Part shown: piece by piece, positions 44,922 through 53,808 of the stretch | Position numbering within the stretch: position 1 is the first letter of the stretch | How the letters are laid out: each line of letters opens with the position of its first letter | Origin: Microscilla marina ATCC 23134 | Lineage (GTDB): Bacteria > Bacteroidota > Bacteroidia > Cytophagales > Microscillaceae | Length of the DNA: 64,000 nt | Assembly: GCF_000169175.1 (NCBI RefSeq) | Contig: NZ_AAWS01000008.1 | Location: 62,001 to 126,000, forward strand | Reading direction: 5' to 3' | The notes under the pieces: model-generated | Told to the model about the DNA's origin: nothing | The model's database searches: none | The model's input: the letters and a program-made list of their open reading frames with translations, nothing else | Position numbers and translations under genes: made by a program

Positions 44922-45090
44922 CTAGTACCTCAACCTCTAAGTAAATGCACTATTTATTTTGGATGAGATTTGTTCTCTGACGAACTTCAAAAATTGAGCA
45001 TAGCCATAGCTACGCGATATTTTTTAAGTAAAGTCAGGGTGCGAATATCGCCGAAATAATGTATCAGGTATTTAGAGGTTGAGGTACTAG
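44922..45090. repeat. 169-bp element with perfect 19-bp terminal inverted repeats
   Basis: CTAGTACCTCAACCTCTAA (44922-44940) and TTAGAGGTTGAGGTACTAG (45072-45090) are exact inverses. Inside, TTGTTCTCTGACGA and GCATAGCCATAGCTACGC resemble the central part of the elements at 30383, 47499 and 55809. This suggests a related but distinct family. There is no coding capacity. Confidence 0.8.
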
Positions 45091-45193
45091 AACCTTGCAT
45101 CTAGTCGCTAGAACCTTGTCGGGGCTTAAGACCACTACAAGTGAGTTTGTATGGGTTTTTAATCAAGTGTTAATGAATTAATTACCATAAAAA

Positions 45194-45213
45194 AAGCCCC
45201 AGTACTGGGGCTT
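45194..45213 (-). terminator. Palindromic terminator after the DUF697 gene
   Basis: AAGCCCCAGTACTGGGGCTT is a perfect 20-base palindrome followed on the minus strand by a T run. It lies about 60 bp past the minus-strand stop codon. Confidence 0.8.
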
Positions 45214-45270
45214 GTATATTGTATATATCACAAGGTGGTGGCAGGTTGCCAATGGCTTGCCGCTACTTAT

Positions 45271-45855
45271 TTAGTTCACCTTGCTCAGTAGTTCTTCTTT
45301 TTTACTGTTAAATTCATCGTCGGTTAACACGCCTGCATCTTTGAGCTTTTTGAGTTTGTCAAGCTTTTTAAATACCTCTGCCTGGTTGCTGGACTTACCC
45401 TCTTTGTGAAGCGTTACTGCATACTCTTTTCCTTTTTCAAACTCCTCTTCGTATTTCTTTTTGCCTTCTTCTACATCAATATCCTCTAAGCCTTGCCCCA
45501 TTTCAAAGTAGTTGAGGAAAACCTTGCCAATGCCATAGGTAGAAGCCCCCGAAAGTATGACCATAGATACTCCACCAATGGCAGAGCCAATAATAGGAAT
45601 ACCCTTGATGGCGCTTGCCGCAAAACGAGCCAGCACACTACCCGAAATGGCAGTTACTATACTTTTGCCTTGGCTTTCGTTATAAGGCACATCATAGTTT
45701 GCGCATAGTTGTTTGAGCATGTCTATCTGAATCATAGTAACTGCAGCAATGTCCAGAATAGGAACAGGTACTGCTCCGGCACCCATTGCCCACAATACGT
45801 GATTGTTGATTACTTGATTAGCAAGTTTTGTAAGGTTTTTCTTTTCTTCACTCAT
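45271..45855 (-). CDS. DUF697-like membrane-associated protein with SHOCT-like C-terminus
   Basis: This 194-residue protein is read from MSEEKKNLTKLA; an upstream frame of 23 codons lacks family similarity. The N-terminal half fits DUF697: VINNHVLWAMGAGAVPVPILDIAAVTMIQIDML, with hydrophobic and glycine-rich membrane-inserting segments around IPIIGSAIGGVSMVI. A charged linker follows (GKKKYEEEFEKGKEYAV). The last 30 residues (LKKLKDAGVLTDDEFNSKKEELL) are a SHOCT-type motif, often a small oligomerisation tail. The function is unknown. Confidence 0.85.
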   Translation of the reverse strand: MSEEKKNLTKLANQVINNHVLWAMGAGAVPVPILDIAAVTMIQIDMLKQLCANYDVPYNESQGKSIVTAISGSVLARFAASAIKGIPIIGSAIGGVSMVILSGASTYGIGKVFLNYFEMGQGLEDIDVEEGKKKYEEEFEKGKEYAVTLHKEGKSSNQAEVFKKLDKLKKLKDAGVLTDDEFNSKKEELLSKVN

Positions 45856-46059
45856 GAGGTAAAATCTATAATGTGATTTTTTATATTTAGTTATATTTTG
45901 CAATATACGCTTTTTCCTGGTCAATAGTTGGTAGTCTGTAAGAGTGTGTCCATTGCCCTTATAACTTTGGCAATTTGCAACCGTTTTAGGTCAGGTTTTC
46001 AAACTCTCCAAATCAAGTTCAGCGCTGTACCTGGTTTTGCCCTATTGTTCGTTTAATAG

Positions 46060-46749
46060 CTACTTCACTACATAAAACCTTCCAAAGTTAACAGTTTCTT
46101 CGCCTTTGATGTTGAGTCGCCAGTAATAAAACCCTGGGGGAAGTGATGTTTTAAAAACCGCCTTATTTTTGGGTAAATCCCAACGTTTGGGCTGGCTTTG
46201 GGTAGCCTTGGTAAACACTTCTAACTCAAGTTTTTGCCCTTTTAAGGAGGCATTGTTCCAGCTAAATACTACTTCTTGCCCTGCCTTGAGTAAAGTATCT
46301 ATAGCAGGCAGGTTTTTTTGAGGCGCTGCTATACCTCGCTGCTGAGCCATTTGTGTATCAAGCACGGGCAGGCGTTGGCTGGCGTATCGCTTTTTTTGCT
46401 GTTGCAGTACTTGAGCGTATCGTTGCTGGTTTTGCCACCAGTTTTTCGAACGGTTCAGTTGCCAAACAACCCACACCCCCGTTACTATCAATACAATTGC
46501 TACTACTGCATATTGCCAGGTACTGCTTACCTGCTTGGTTTGACTGGCTTGTTTGGTAGCCCATACATTTTCTAATTGAGCTTTGATGCCCCCTTTGCCA
46601 AATACCTCGCCAACGAGCCTTAAGTTTTGGTAAAACTCCAGGTCTTGTTGCAGGCTGGCATTCGTAGTGAGCTCTTCTTCAAATGCTTTTTTTTCCGCCC
46701 CTTCCAGCTTGCCGTCTAAATAGGCTAAAATTCTTGTAATATCATCCAT
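46060..46749 (-). CDS. Probable membrane anti-sigma factor partner
   Basis: This 229-residue protein has an acidic N-terminal helical region (ILAYLDGKLEGAEKKAFEEELTT) of the kind found in anti-sigma domains, one membrane helix (residues about 82-98, YAVVAIVLIVTGVWVVW) and a periplasmic beta-rich C-terminus (SLPPGFYYWRLNIKGEE). It lies immediately downstream of the ECF-type sigma factor gene on the same strand (68 bp between), the usual order for such a pair. There is no catalytic site. The assignment rests on position and topology. Confidence 0.72.
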   Translation of the reverse strand: MDDITRILAYLDGKLEGAEKKAFEEELTTNASLQQDLEFYQNLRLVGEVFGKGGIKAQLENVWATKQASQTKQVSSTWQYAVVAIVLIVTGVWVVWQLNRSKNWWQNQQRYAQVLQQQKKRYASQRLPVLDTQMAQQRGIAAPQKNLPAIDTLLKAGQEVVFSWNNASLKGQKLELEVFTKATQSQPKRWDLPKNKAVFKTSLPPGFYYWRLNIKGEETVNFGRFYVVK

Positions 46750-46817
46750 TTTTAAAAGCTTTGTGCTGTAAATATATCGTTAGCAAGTAATTATTAGTGA
46801 TTTAGCAGAGGAAGTAC

Positions 46818-47399
46818 TTAGTTTTGTAAGTCAGGAAATTTGTAATGTTTTGCAAAAGCTTTTCTAAAATAGGGCAAACATACTTTGCTGCGCCTTACCC
46901 TGATATAAGCTTCACTTAACTGGGTTTTTTCGGCAATTTCACGGTCTCTTTTCCTTTCCAAAAAAAACATTCGAATGATGTCAATACAATGCTTCAGCCC
47001 CTTTTGTTTTGCCATATCTTTGAATACATCCTGTACAATTTCATTAAAAGTATTCAGTCTTTCGTACTCGTTCTCTTCAGGCACTAGATTGTTATCTTTA
47101 ATTTCAGTTTTTTTCATTTTTTCGTTCAGCTTTTTGAACCCCTTGCGTTTGATAATGCCATAAATATACCCACCTAGATCTTCCATTACCTTGCCTTTGG
47201 CCAAATTTATAAACAACACAATGACTGTTTCTTGCCAAATATCCTTGGCATCTTCTTTCAAAGTAGCAGATGGGTATTTAATAGAGCGTAAAAATGCTTC
47301 TGTTTTGGGGTAATATAGTTCGTAAGCCTCTTCCCAGGCGTCCTGATCTTTTCTTTTTAGTTTTTCAATAAACCTCTCATAATTCTCTTCCTGCGGCAT
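46818..47399 (-). CDS. ECF-type RNA polymerase sigma factor
   Basis: This 193-residue sigma-70 family protein has a region 2 (DAWEEAYELYYPKTEAFLR, then KDIWQETVIVLFINL) and a region 4 helix-turn-helix (FFLERKRDREIAEKTQLSEAYIRVRRSK). The linker between is shorter than in housekeeping sigma factors, as in the ECF group. A probable anti-sigma gene follows. The partner's membrane helix suggests response to an envelope signal. Targets are unknown. A MITE-like element sits upstream (47499-47658), between this gene and the divergent gene at 47695. Confidence 0.9.
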   Translation of the reverse strand: MPQEENYERFIEKLKRKDQDAWEEAYELYYPKTEAFLRSIKYPSATLKEDAKDIWQETVIVLFINLAKGKVMEDLGGYIYGIIKRKGFKKLNEKMKKTEIKDNNLVPEENEYERLNTFNEIVQDVFKDMAKQKGLKHCIDIIRMFFLERKRDREIAEKTQLSEAYIRVRRSKVCLPYFRKAFAKHYKFPDLQN

Positions 47400-47498
47400 A
47401 AATCAATAGTTGAATAATAAAAAAATTAAAGTATTACCAAAAAAAACGCCTCAAACCTATAACATTTTTCCTCTTCTGGTAACGACTATTTACAAATA

Positions 47499-47658
47499 AG
47501 TGATCTGGAAAAAATAAGATGTTCCAATTCAAGAAAATATATTGTTCTCAGACGATTCAAAAAAAACAGTGCATAGCCGAAGCTATGAAACTTTTTTTTG
47601 AGAAGAATGAGGGTAATAGATACACTTTAATGGCTCAAATTATTTATGAAAGATCACT
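47499..47658 (+). repeat. Palindromic MITE-like element, copy B
   Basis: The ends AGTGATCT (47499-47506) and AGATCACT (47651-47658) are inverted. The 160-bp body is nearly identical to copies A and C, with the central stem CATAGC-CGAA-GCTATG and flanking A8 and T8 runs. It ends 36 bp before the start codon at 47695 and begins 100 bp upstream of the divergent sigma factor gene. Confidence 0.9.
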
Positions 47659-47694
47659 AAGATTATTTTTCGCACATTATTCAATACAGGCTTT

Positions 47695-48126
47695 ATGAAT
47701 CCATCTAAACCAACGAATATCCCTGTTTTAATCATTGATCAAAATCAGCATAAAATCTGTCTGCAACAAAAAAGCACTCGGGTAGAAGTGAGAATGAGCC
47801 CGTTGTGCAAGGCGCTCTATTTTTTGTTCCTAAAACATCCTCAGGGAATCACCTTGTATGACTTACATACTTATGAAAAAGACTTAATGCTTATTTATAA
47901 ACGGATTAGCCGTAGAAACGACTTTGAAGCAATGAAAAAAAGCATTCATAACCTGGTAGACCGCAGCGAAAACTCTTTTCACGAGAAGTGCGCCAGAATC
48001 AAGGCTACATTTAAAAAAGTAGTCCCACTTGAGCTAGTAGACCTGTATTATATTAAAGGTGAACGAGGTGGGGAAAAAAAAATACATTTGCCCAATACGC
48101 AGATTATTTACACCCAGTGCACCTAA
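47695..48126 (+). CDS. Hypothetical protein, possibly winged-helix-like
   Basis: This 143-residue basic protein begins with a strand-like VLIIDQNQHKICLQQKSTRVEV. The helices MSPLCKALYFLFLKHPQGITLYDL and AMKKSIHNLVDRSENSFHEKCARIKATF follow, resembling the winged-helix layout of transcription-regulatory C-terminal domains. I do not recognise a named family, but similar short proteins are widespread in Bacteroidota. It is divergent from the sigma factor gene, and its start is close to a palindromic element. A strong hairpin terminator follows. Confidence 0.7.
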   Translation: MNPSKPTNIPVLIIDQNQHKICLQQKSTRVEVRMSPLCKALYFLFLKHPQGITLYDLHTYEKDLMLIYKRISRRNDFEAMKKSIHNLVDRSENSFHEKCARIKATFKKVVPLELVDLYYIKGERGGEKKIHLPNTQIIYTQCT

Positions 48127-48130
48127 AGAA

Positions 48131-48174
48131 AACCCGGAAAAAGAAGTCTATCAATGGGCTTCTTTTTCCGGGTT
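48131..48174. terminator. Strong 16-bp hairpin terminator between convergent genes
   Basis: AACCCGGAAAAAGAAG and CTTCTTTTTCCGGGTT pair perfectly around a 12-base loop. It lies between the + gene ending at 48126 and the minus gene ending at 48198. Confidence 0.9.
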
Positions 48175-48197
48175 CCATATAGCTTGCTTCACATTTA

Positions 48198-49106
48198 CTA
48201 AGTCATGATAGGCATTAGAAATACGTTAAATACGTACCCCACTTTGCCCTTATATTTTACTTGAATCCAAGTACCCGTATGCTCGCCGATTGTCACCGTT
48301 TTAGACCTGTCTAAAGTAGCGCAATCGTTTACCAACTCTAGCATTGCACCCTCAGGCGCCAACGTTACCTGCTTGCCGTCTTTAGAGGGTTTATCCCTTA
48401 ATGTTACTCCCGACGGAGTGGCTACCTCCATCTCAAGCGGACGCGATGAGCCTGCATACATTCGCACAAATGCATTGACTACATACCCCTCCTTGCCTTG
48501 GTACTTTACCTTGATCCATCGCCCTATCATTCCACCTATGCATTTGGGTTTTTGTTGTATGTCTATATTTTCTACTACCTCTAGTTTGGCATCATAGGGT
48601 GCTATTATTACCTCTTCTGACCCAACATCGGGCTTACTACGCAGTCTTATCCCAGAGGGAGCCGCCACATAAGCCTCTTTTTCGTTGGCAGGGCGGGTAA
48701 ACTTACTTAAGTCTATCTCCTTCTTTTTAGATTTTTGCTCTGCTTCTTGCGAGCCTTCGCTTTCGTTTTCTTGTCCTTTGAGCTTTAAAAAGGCACTAAA
48801 CACATACCCCTCATCCCCTTTCGCTTTTATTTTGTACCAATTGCCTTTTTTGCCTTCTATGGTTTCGGCAGGGCCATTTTTGTCCAATATTTCAACCTCA
48901 CTTTTATCGTCTAATAAGGCTACTTGTTTGCTGTCGCTATTGGGTTTGGCTCTTAGGGTAAGCCCCGAAGGAGCGTTGACCTTAGCGGTAAGTTTGTTTA
49001 CATCATTGTTTACACTGTCCGTACTTTGTCCTTTTTGACTGCCGCCACAGGCTGTCATCAACAGCAGGGCAAACGCCATAAAAATGAAATGATAGGTATA
49101 TTTCAT
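48198..49106 (-). CDS. SH3-domain lipoprotein
   Basis: This 302-residue protein has a signal peptide ending in the lipobox L-M-T-A-C (cysteine 20). Three SH3b-like domains of about 80-95 residues follow. Each opens with a variant of APSGLTLRAKP and closes with GYVFSAFLKL or a similar strand. SH3b domains usually bind peptidoglycan or protein ligands, so an envelope-anchored binding role is likely. No enzymatic domain is present. The 5' end is 11 bp from the edge of an inverted-repeat element. Confidence 0.88.
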   Translation of the reverse strand: MKYTYHFIFMAFALLLMTACGGSQKGQSTDSVNNDVNKLTAKVNAPSGLTLRAKPNSDSKQVALLDDKSEVEILDKNGPAETIEGKKGNWYKIKAKGDEGYVFSAFLKLKGQENESEGSQEAEQKSKKKEIDLSKFTRPANEKEAYVAAPSGIRLRSKPDVGSEEVIIAPYDAKLEVVENIDIQQKPKCIGGMIGRWIKVKYQGKEGYVVNAFVRMYAGSSRPLEMEVATPSGVTLRDKPSKDGKQVTLAPEGAMLELVNDCATLDRSKTVTIGEHTGTWIQVKYKGKVGYVFNVFLMPIMT

Positions 49107-49117
49107 ACAATTTATGT

Positions 49118-49353
49118 TTAAGTTTACTCTACCCAGCTTTTAACTTCGTTGAGCTCAGCACAGTAAAACTGTAGCTTCGGTTTTTTAAAAGTACCTTCCT
49201 CGCCTCGGTTGTGTGTCTTCACCAATTGATAAATCCCGCCATTCGGGGGCGATCGAAACCCTAAAATAAGCCGTTTTTTAAGCTTGTGGGTGAGGTGATT
49301 TGTGAAGACACAAATCAGGGCGAAAAATAGTAGGGTAGAGTAGTTTAAGTTAA
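49118..49353. repeat. 236-bp inverted-repeat element in the SH3/TonB divergent promoter region
   Basis: The ends are TTAAGTTTACTCTACCC (49118-49134) and GGGTAGAGTAGTTTAAGTTAA (49333-49353), imperfectly inverted. TGTGTCTTCAC (49212-49222) and GTGAAGACACA (49302-49312) form a perfect 11-bp internal pair. Related fragments lie at 1976-2140 and about 24100-24135. It occupies most of the space between the two divergent genes. Confidence 0.75.
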
Positions 49354-49482
49354 TAACTTAATAATAATAAAAATTAAGGGGTTTTTCTCAATGCAAAGAG
49401 ATATATCTCAAGAAACTTTACTTGGAAATAAAAGTTTCCAAATGTTGCGGTTCCTCATCCGAATTCTTTATTTTTTTACCCC

Positions 49483-49490
49483 TACATTTG
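49483..49490 (+). promoter_or_regulatory. Candidate -7 box upstream of the TonB receptor
   Basis: TACATTTG matches TAnnTTTG and ends 32 bp before the preferred ATG at 49523. No TTG at -33 spacing is apparent. Confidence 0.35.
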
Positions 49491-49522
49491 CCCCCTCAGT
49501 TGTATCATCCAAACAAAAATTT

Positions 49523-51592
49523 ATGTCAAAAAAAACGCGGTTTCGTTTTTTCGTTCTTTGCTTTTTATCCGTATCATTCACAACCTCGTTTGGCTTTGCG
49601 CAAACACCTGCCGATACCTCGCTTACCAAGCTGTTAGATAGTGTAATAGTAACTGCATCGCGTATGGCAGGCCTGGAACAACAAGTACCCTATGCTTTAA
49701 CAGTTTCTGATGCGTTTTATATGCAAACCGGGCAACGTCAATTATCTATCAACGAAGCATTACAAAACATTCCGGGGTTGGTGGCGCTCAATCCCGACAA
49801 TTTTGCCCAGGACTTGCGGGTGTCTATCCGGGGTTTTGGGGCAAGGGCAGCGTTTGGTATCCGAGGCATCAAGATCATGGTAGATGGTTTGCCCGAATCT
49901 ACTCCCGACGGGCAGGCTCAAGTAGATAACCTCGACTTGGGGGCTTTTCAGCAAATGGAGGTTATCAGGGGGGCAAGCTCCAGTCTCTATGGCAATGCCG
50001 CAGGAGGTGTGATCAGCTTTAGCAGTGAAGCATTGCCGTCCAAGCCTTATGTTGAGCTAGGGCTTACTACCGGGTCTTTTGGTTTACAACGTTCCCAGTT
50101 AAAAACCGGCTGGCAACAAGGCAAGCTGGGCGGTTTTTTGCACGTAGCCCATACCCAAACCAATGGCTATCGGTCGCAAAGTGCCATGCAAAGCACTTTA
50201 CTATACAATCGTTTAGAGTGGAAACTAAACACTCATACCCATCTAAAACTCATTTATAATTATGTGTTTTCGCCCAAGGCAGACGATCCTGGTGCACTTA
50301 CCCGCCCAGAGGCCGATAACCAACGCAGGGCAGCCCGTGACAGAAACGTGATGTTTGCTACCGGAGAGGCAGTAGAACAAGGAAAAGTGGGAGCGATACT
50401 GACCCATCAGTTCAGTCCTCGTCAGCGTTTGCAACTCAAGGGTTTTTTCTTAGACCGTAGCTTTTCTAACCGCCTTCCTTTTGAAAACGGAGGCATTGTT
50501 CAGCTCCGGCGGGCTTATGCTGGCGGTGGTGCCACTTATTATTACCAAAACCAACCAAATAACTATAGAATCAAGGCAGGCATAGACATTGAAAACCAGC
50601 GAGATAACCGACAACGCTACCAAAACCTACAAGGCACCAGAGGGGCGCAAACCCTGTATCAAATAGAAGGCTTTGCCACTACAGGTCTGTTTGTATTACA
50701 AGATATTGAGTTAAGCCCTGTATTTAAAGTTAATTTAGGAACCCGGTATGATGTTATCAAGGTGAGCGCAATCGACCGTTTTTTAAGCAATGGCGATGCT
50801 TCGGGTAATCAATCATTTCGGGTGTTTAACCCCAGCTTGGGTGTGGTGTACAGCTTTGCCCCGTTTGCCCATATATACGCCAATTTGTCTACAAGTTTTG
50901 AGACACCTGCCTTGAGCGAACTATCTGCCAATCCTCAGGCTACAGGTGGTTTTAATCCTGAGCTCACCCCACAAAAAGCGATCAGTTATGAATTGGGAGT
51001 TAAGGGTTTAGCACACAAAAAGCTAAACTATACAGCTGCTTTGTTTTACATTCAGGTACAAAACGAACTACTTCCTTTTGAACTGGCCGCTTTTCCTCAG
51101 CGTATTTTTTACAACAACGCGGGCGCTTCTACCCGCCAAGGCATAGAAACCAGCCTAAAATACCAGTTTGTGCCTGGTGTTTTGCTGGAAGGCAGTTACA
51201 CTTTTTCTCGGTTTGTTTTTGATTCGTTTGTAGCCGATGGTCAAAACTATGCAGGTAAAGTGTTGCCAGGAATTCCCCAACACATGGGCCACCTGGGGGC
51301 ACGGTATATATACCCCAATGGGAGTTATATAGCAGTGAGTGCCCGGTTCAATGGGCGTATATTTGCCAACAATGACAACAGCGTAGTTGACCCTGGTTAT
51401 CAGTTGGTGAACCTAAGGGCAGGCTGGAAAAAGTCATGGAAAAACTGGGCAATTGAGCCTTTTGCCGGGGTAAATAACTTATTGAACATGAGGTATACAA
51501 GTAACCTGAGAATCAATGCTTTTGGCAAACGTTTTTATGAACCAGGTGCTACGATTAATTTTTACGGAGGTGTGCGGGTGAGATTTTTTTAG
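49523..51592 (+). CDS. TonB-dependent outer-membrane receptor
   Basis: The 689-residue protein is read from MSKKTRFRFFVLCFLS; the frame continues 44 codons upstream but without a signal. A signal peptide (ending GFAQ), a TonB-box-like DSVIVTASRM, a plug domain (QLSINEALQNIPGL, RVSIRGFGARAAFGIRGIK, VDGLPESTPDGQAQ, QQMEVIRGASSSLYGNAAGG) and a 22-stranded-type barrel end (INFYGGVRVRFF) are visible. Such receptors import iron complexes, vitamins or sugars using TonB energy. The substrate is not clear. No SusD partner is adjacent, so a siderophore or similar ligand is more likely than a polysaccharide. Confidence 0.92.
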   Translation: MSKKTRFRFFVLCFLSVSFTTSFGFAQTPADTSLTKLLDSVIVTASRMAGLEQQVPYALTVSDAFYMQTGQRQLSINEALQNIPGLVALNPDNFAQDLRVSIRGFGARAAFGIRGIKIMVDGLPESTPDGQAQVDNLDLGAFQQMEVIRGASSSLYGNAAGGVISFSSEALPSKPYVELGLTTGSFGLQRSQLKTGWQQGKLGGFLHVAHTQTNGYRSQSAMQSTLLYNRLEWKLNTHTHLKLIYNYVFSPKADDPGALTRPEADNQRRAARDRNVMFATGEAVEQGKVGAILTHQFSPRQRLQLKGFFLDRSFSNRLPFENGGIVQLRRAYAGGGATYYYQNQPNNYRIKAGIDIENQRDNRQRYQNLQGTRGAQTLYQIEGFATTGLFVLQDIELSPVFKVNLGTRYDVIKVSAIDRFLSNGDASGNQSFRVFNPSLGVVYSFAPFAHIYANLSTSFETPALSELSANPQATGGFNPELTPQKAISYELGVKGLAHKKLNYTAALFYIQVQNELLPFELAAFPQRIFYNNAGASTRQGIETSLKYQFVPGVLLEGSYTFSRFVFDSFVADGQNYAGKVLPGIPQHMGHLGARYIYPNGSYIAVSARFNGRIFANNDNSVVDPGYQLVNLRAGWKKSWKNWAIEPFAGVNNLLNMRYTSNLRINAFGKRFYEPGATINFYGGVRVRFF

Positions 51593-51604
51593 TGTACCAG
51601 CAAG

Positions 51605-52480
51605 TCAGCCCTCAATCTCTGCTAAAAAATCATTCAAAGCCTGGGCTACTTCTTCTGGCAGTTCTTCGTGTACAAAATGCCCCGCATCGAACTCTTTGAC
51701 TGTAATATGCTCAAAACAATCGTCGATGTGCTCCAGAAAAGAAGGAATAATGACAGAGTCGCGTTTGCCATAAACATATAAAGAAGGCATCGTAAACTTA
51801 TGTTCCTCATAAGTTGCCCAGCGTTTTTTGTCTTTGGGCAAGGTGCGGTAGTAGTAGGCACTGGTAGTAGGTGTATCCGGTATTTTAAAAGCACGCAAAT
51901 ATTCTTCTATAGCCTCTTCAGGGAAAAGCCTTTGCTTTGACATACGCAAAAAATAACGCAACCATACTTCTTCGTTACCCTCAATGAGGCGTTCGGGGAG
52001 GTTTTCTTGTTGGTAAAGCAGATGGTACCAATTAGGCAGGTTGTCGTTTTGTAGGTGTGCTTCTCTTGCTTTGAGGTTTCCTTTGAGGTTATTAATTAAT
52101 AAAATATTCATTAAAACCATTGCTTGCACCCGTTTTGGCTGACTGATGGCCATTTCTTGCACTATAGCTCCACCCCAGTCGTGCCCTACCAAAACTACTT
52201 GATTGACCTCCAGTTTATCGAGGATACGCCATATATCGGCAGCCATTTCATTTTTCAGGTAAGCCGGACGTGCCAAGCTACGGTCGCTATTGCCCAACCC
52301 GCGCAAATCGGGGCGGATCAAGCGGTGGTTTTTAGGTAAATAATCCAGCATGGCTTCCCAGCAATAAGAAGTTTCAGGCCAACCGTGCAATAGCACCACT
52401 ACAAGTCCATCTTGTTCGTTGTCTCGGACACTAAAAGCTCCATGACCTGTCTTTACTTCTTTGATAATTGTTTTTGACAT
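51605..52480 (-). CDS. Alpha/beta-hydrolase, epoxide hydrolase/haloalkane dehalogenase-like
   Basis: This 291-residue protein is read from MSKTIIKEV; an ATG nine codons earlier is possible. It has the oxyanion motif LLHGWPETS and a nucleophile elbow GHDWGGAI with aspartate, which is typical of epoxide hydrolases and haloalkane dehalogenases rather than esterases. The late histidine is in FDAGHFVHEELPE, and the third acid probably lies in LYVYGKRDSVI. It stands 12 bp from the convergent TonB receptor end, but on the opposite strand. The substrate is unknown. Confidence 0.88.
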   Translation of the reverse strand: MSKTIIKEVKTGHGAFSVRDNEQDGLVVVLLHGWPETSYCWEAMLDYLPKNHRLIRPDLRGLGNSDRSLARPAYLKNEMAADIWRILDKLEVNQVVLVGHDWGGAIVQEMAISQPKRVQAMVLMNILLINNLKGNLKAREAHLQNDNLPNWYHLLYQQENLPERLIEGNEEVWLRYFLRMSKQRLFPEEAIEEYLRAFKIPDTPTTSAYYYRTLPKDKKRWATYEEHKFTMPSLYVYGKRDSVIIPSFLEHIDDCFEHITVKEFDAGHFVHEELPEEVAQALNDFLAEIEG

Positions 52481-52689
52481 AACCTTATAATACCTCTTTA
52501 GCTTCAAAAGTGTGTGTTAGTAAGTAGTGCTCACTCGCGCATCATATGCTAATTGTATTGTATTTGTGACCGCAAAAATTTAGATCAAGCTCGAAAAACA
52601 CTACTTTCAGCTAATTGATTAGTTTGTAATTAAGTATAAGGAAAAATAGGAAAATAAACCTGTTTCAACAAGTTTATAACAGGGATAAT

Positions 52690-53808
52690 CTATATAAATT
52701 TACCCGCTTGTAATGCTTCTACTACGCTACTTGCCAATTGTACCCCACTAAAAAACAATCCAATGCCCAGTACTTTTTGGCGAGACGAAAGGTTGACAAA
52801 AGCCAATGGAAGAAATGTAACTGACATAAGGGCATAAAAAACAGGATACAAGATAAAACAAACCAGTGCTGGGGTACCCGAAAATACTGATATGCCTAGT
52901 AGCATGACTGCACAACCTACTACACCAATCCAAGCAGCTTTGACCACCGAAAAACGTTGTGCCCATAAGCTCAATGGATAACAAAGTAAGGCAGAAAAGG
53001 CAATTAAAATAGAAGTAAAATAAGAGCTTTTAAAACCAGTAGACTTTAAGAAAGGTAACTTTGCGGCGGTTAAATTAGGAAAAAGCTCAAAGAAGTACAT
53101 GGTGGCGAGCCCCATAAACAAACCTAATAATAACACTACTCCAAAACGCGATGGAGTTTGAGGCTTATCAGTATTTTGATCGTTACCAGTGAGAGGTTTA
53201 AAGCTCCGCACCGTACGTTGCAGCCATAAACCAGCACCAAACACCATTAAACCACCTGCGGCAAAGGTAAGAGGAGCACCAAAAAAAGTAATCAGGTCTA
53301 TGATAGAAGGCTCAATAGAGGCCGCCATGTCAGTGATTACCGCAAAAATAGCCATAATCTGGGGCAGTTTTTCCCTAGGCACAAACATATCCAGGGTAGA
53401 TATAGCCGGGCTATGAAACACGTTCATAAACACCAACCATAGTACAATCATAAGTGGGAAAAGCATACGTATAATACCACCAGGGTTGGCCCATACAGTA
53501 ACTGCTACTACCATAAAAACCATAGAGACAAAGTTGATTCCTATGCCTACCACTGGTATGGGGCGACTGTCTTTGAGGCGTGCTTTGTCAGCAAACCAAC
53601 CAGCAATAGGTGGGGTTACAAACAAAATAAGTCCTTGTACAATGGCGAGTTCAAATACGTACTGGCTAAACCTAAACTGAGTAAGTAGTTCTGGTTGGTA
53701 CTTGTTGTAGGCGACCCAACTAATGACAATTGCCAGGTTGAGGGCGATCAGACTCCACACTTGTTTCCATTGGATATTTTGCGATTGTAAATTGGATGTA
53801 TTACTCAT
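52690..53808 (-). CDS. MFS transporter
   Basis: This 372-residue protein has about ten to twelve hydrophobic helices and the MFS motif region GWFADKARLKDSRP between helices 2 and 3. The helices IVLWLVFMNVFHSPAIST and FVVLLLGLFMG-like segments follow. It is a little shorter than most MFS proteins. The substrate cannot be inferred. It ends 182 bp before the hydrolase start; no clear operon partner is seen. Confidence 0.85.
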   Translation of the reverse strand: MSNTSNLQSQNIQWKQVWSLIALNLAIVISWVAYNKYQPELLTQFRFSQYVFELAIVQGLILFVTPPIAGWFADKARLKDSRPIPVVGIGINFVSMVFMVVAVTVWANPGGIIRMLFPLMIVLWLVFMNVFHSPAISTLDMFVPREKLPQIMAIFAVITDMAASIEPSIIDLITFFGAPLTFAAGGLMVFGAGLWLQRTVRSFKPLTGNDQNTDKPQTPSRFGVVLLLGLFMGLATMYFFELFPNLTAAKLPFLKSTGFKSSYFTSILIAFSALLCYPLSLWAQRFSVVKAAWIGVVGCAVMLLGISVFSGTPALVCFILYPVFYALMSVTFLPLAFVNLSSRQKVLGIGLFFSGVQLASSVVEALQAGKFI

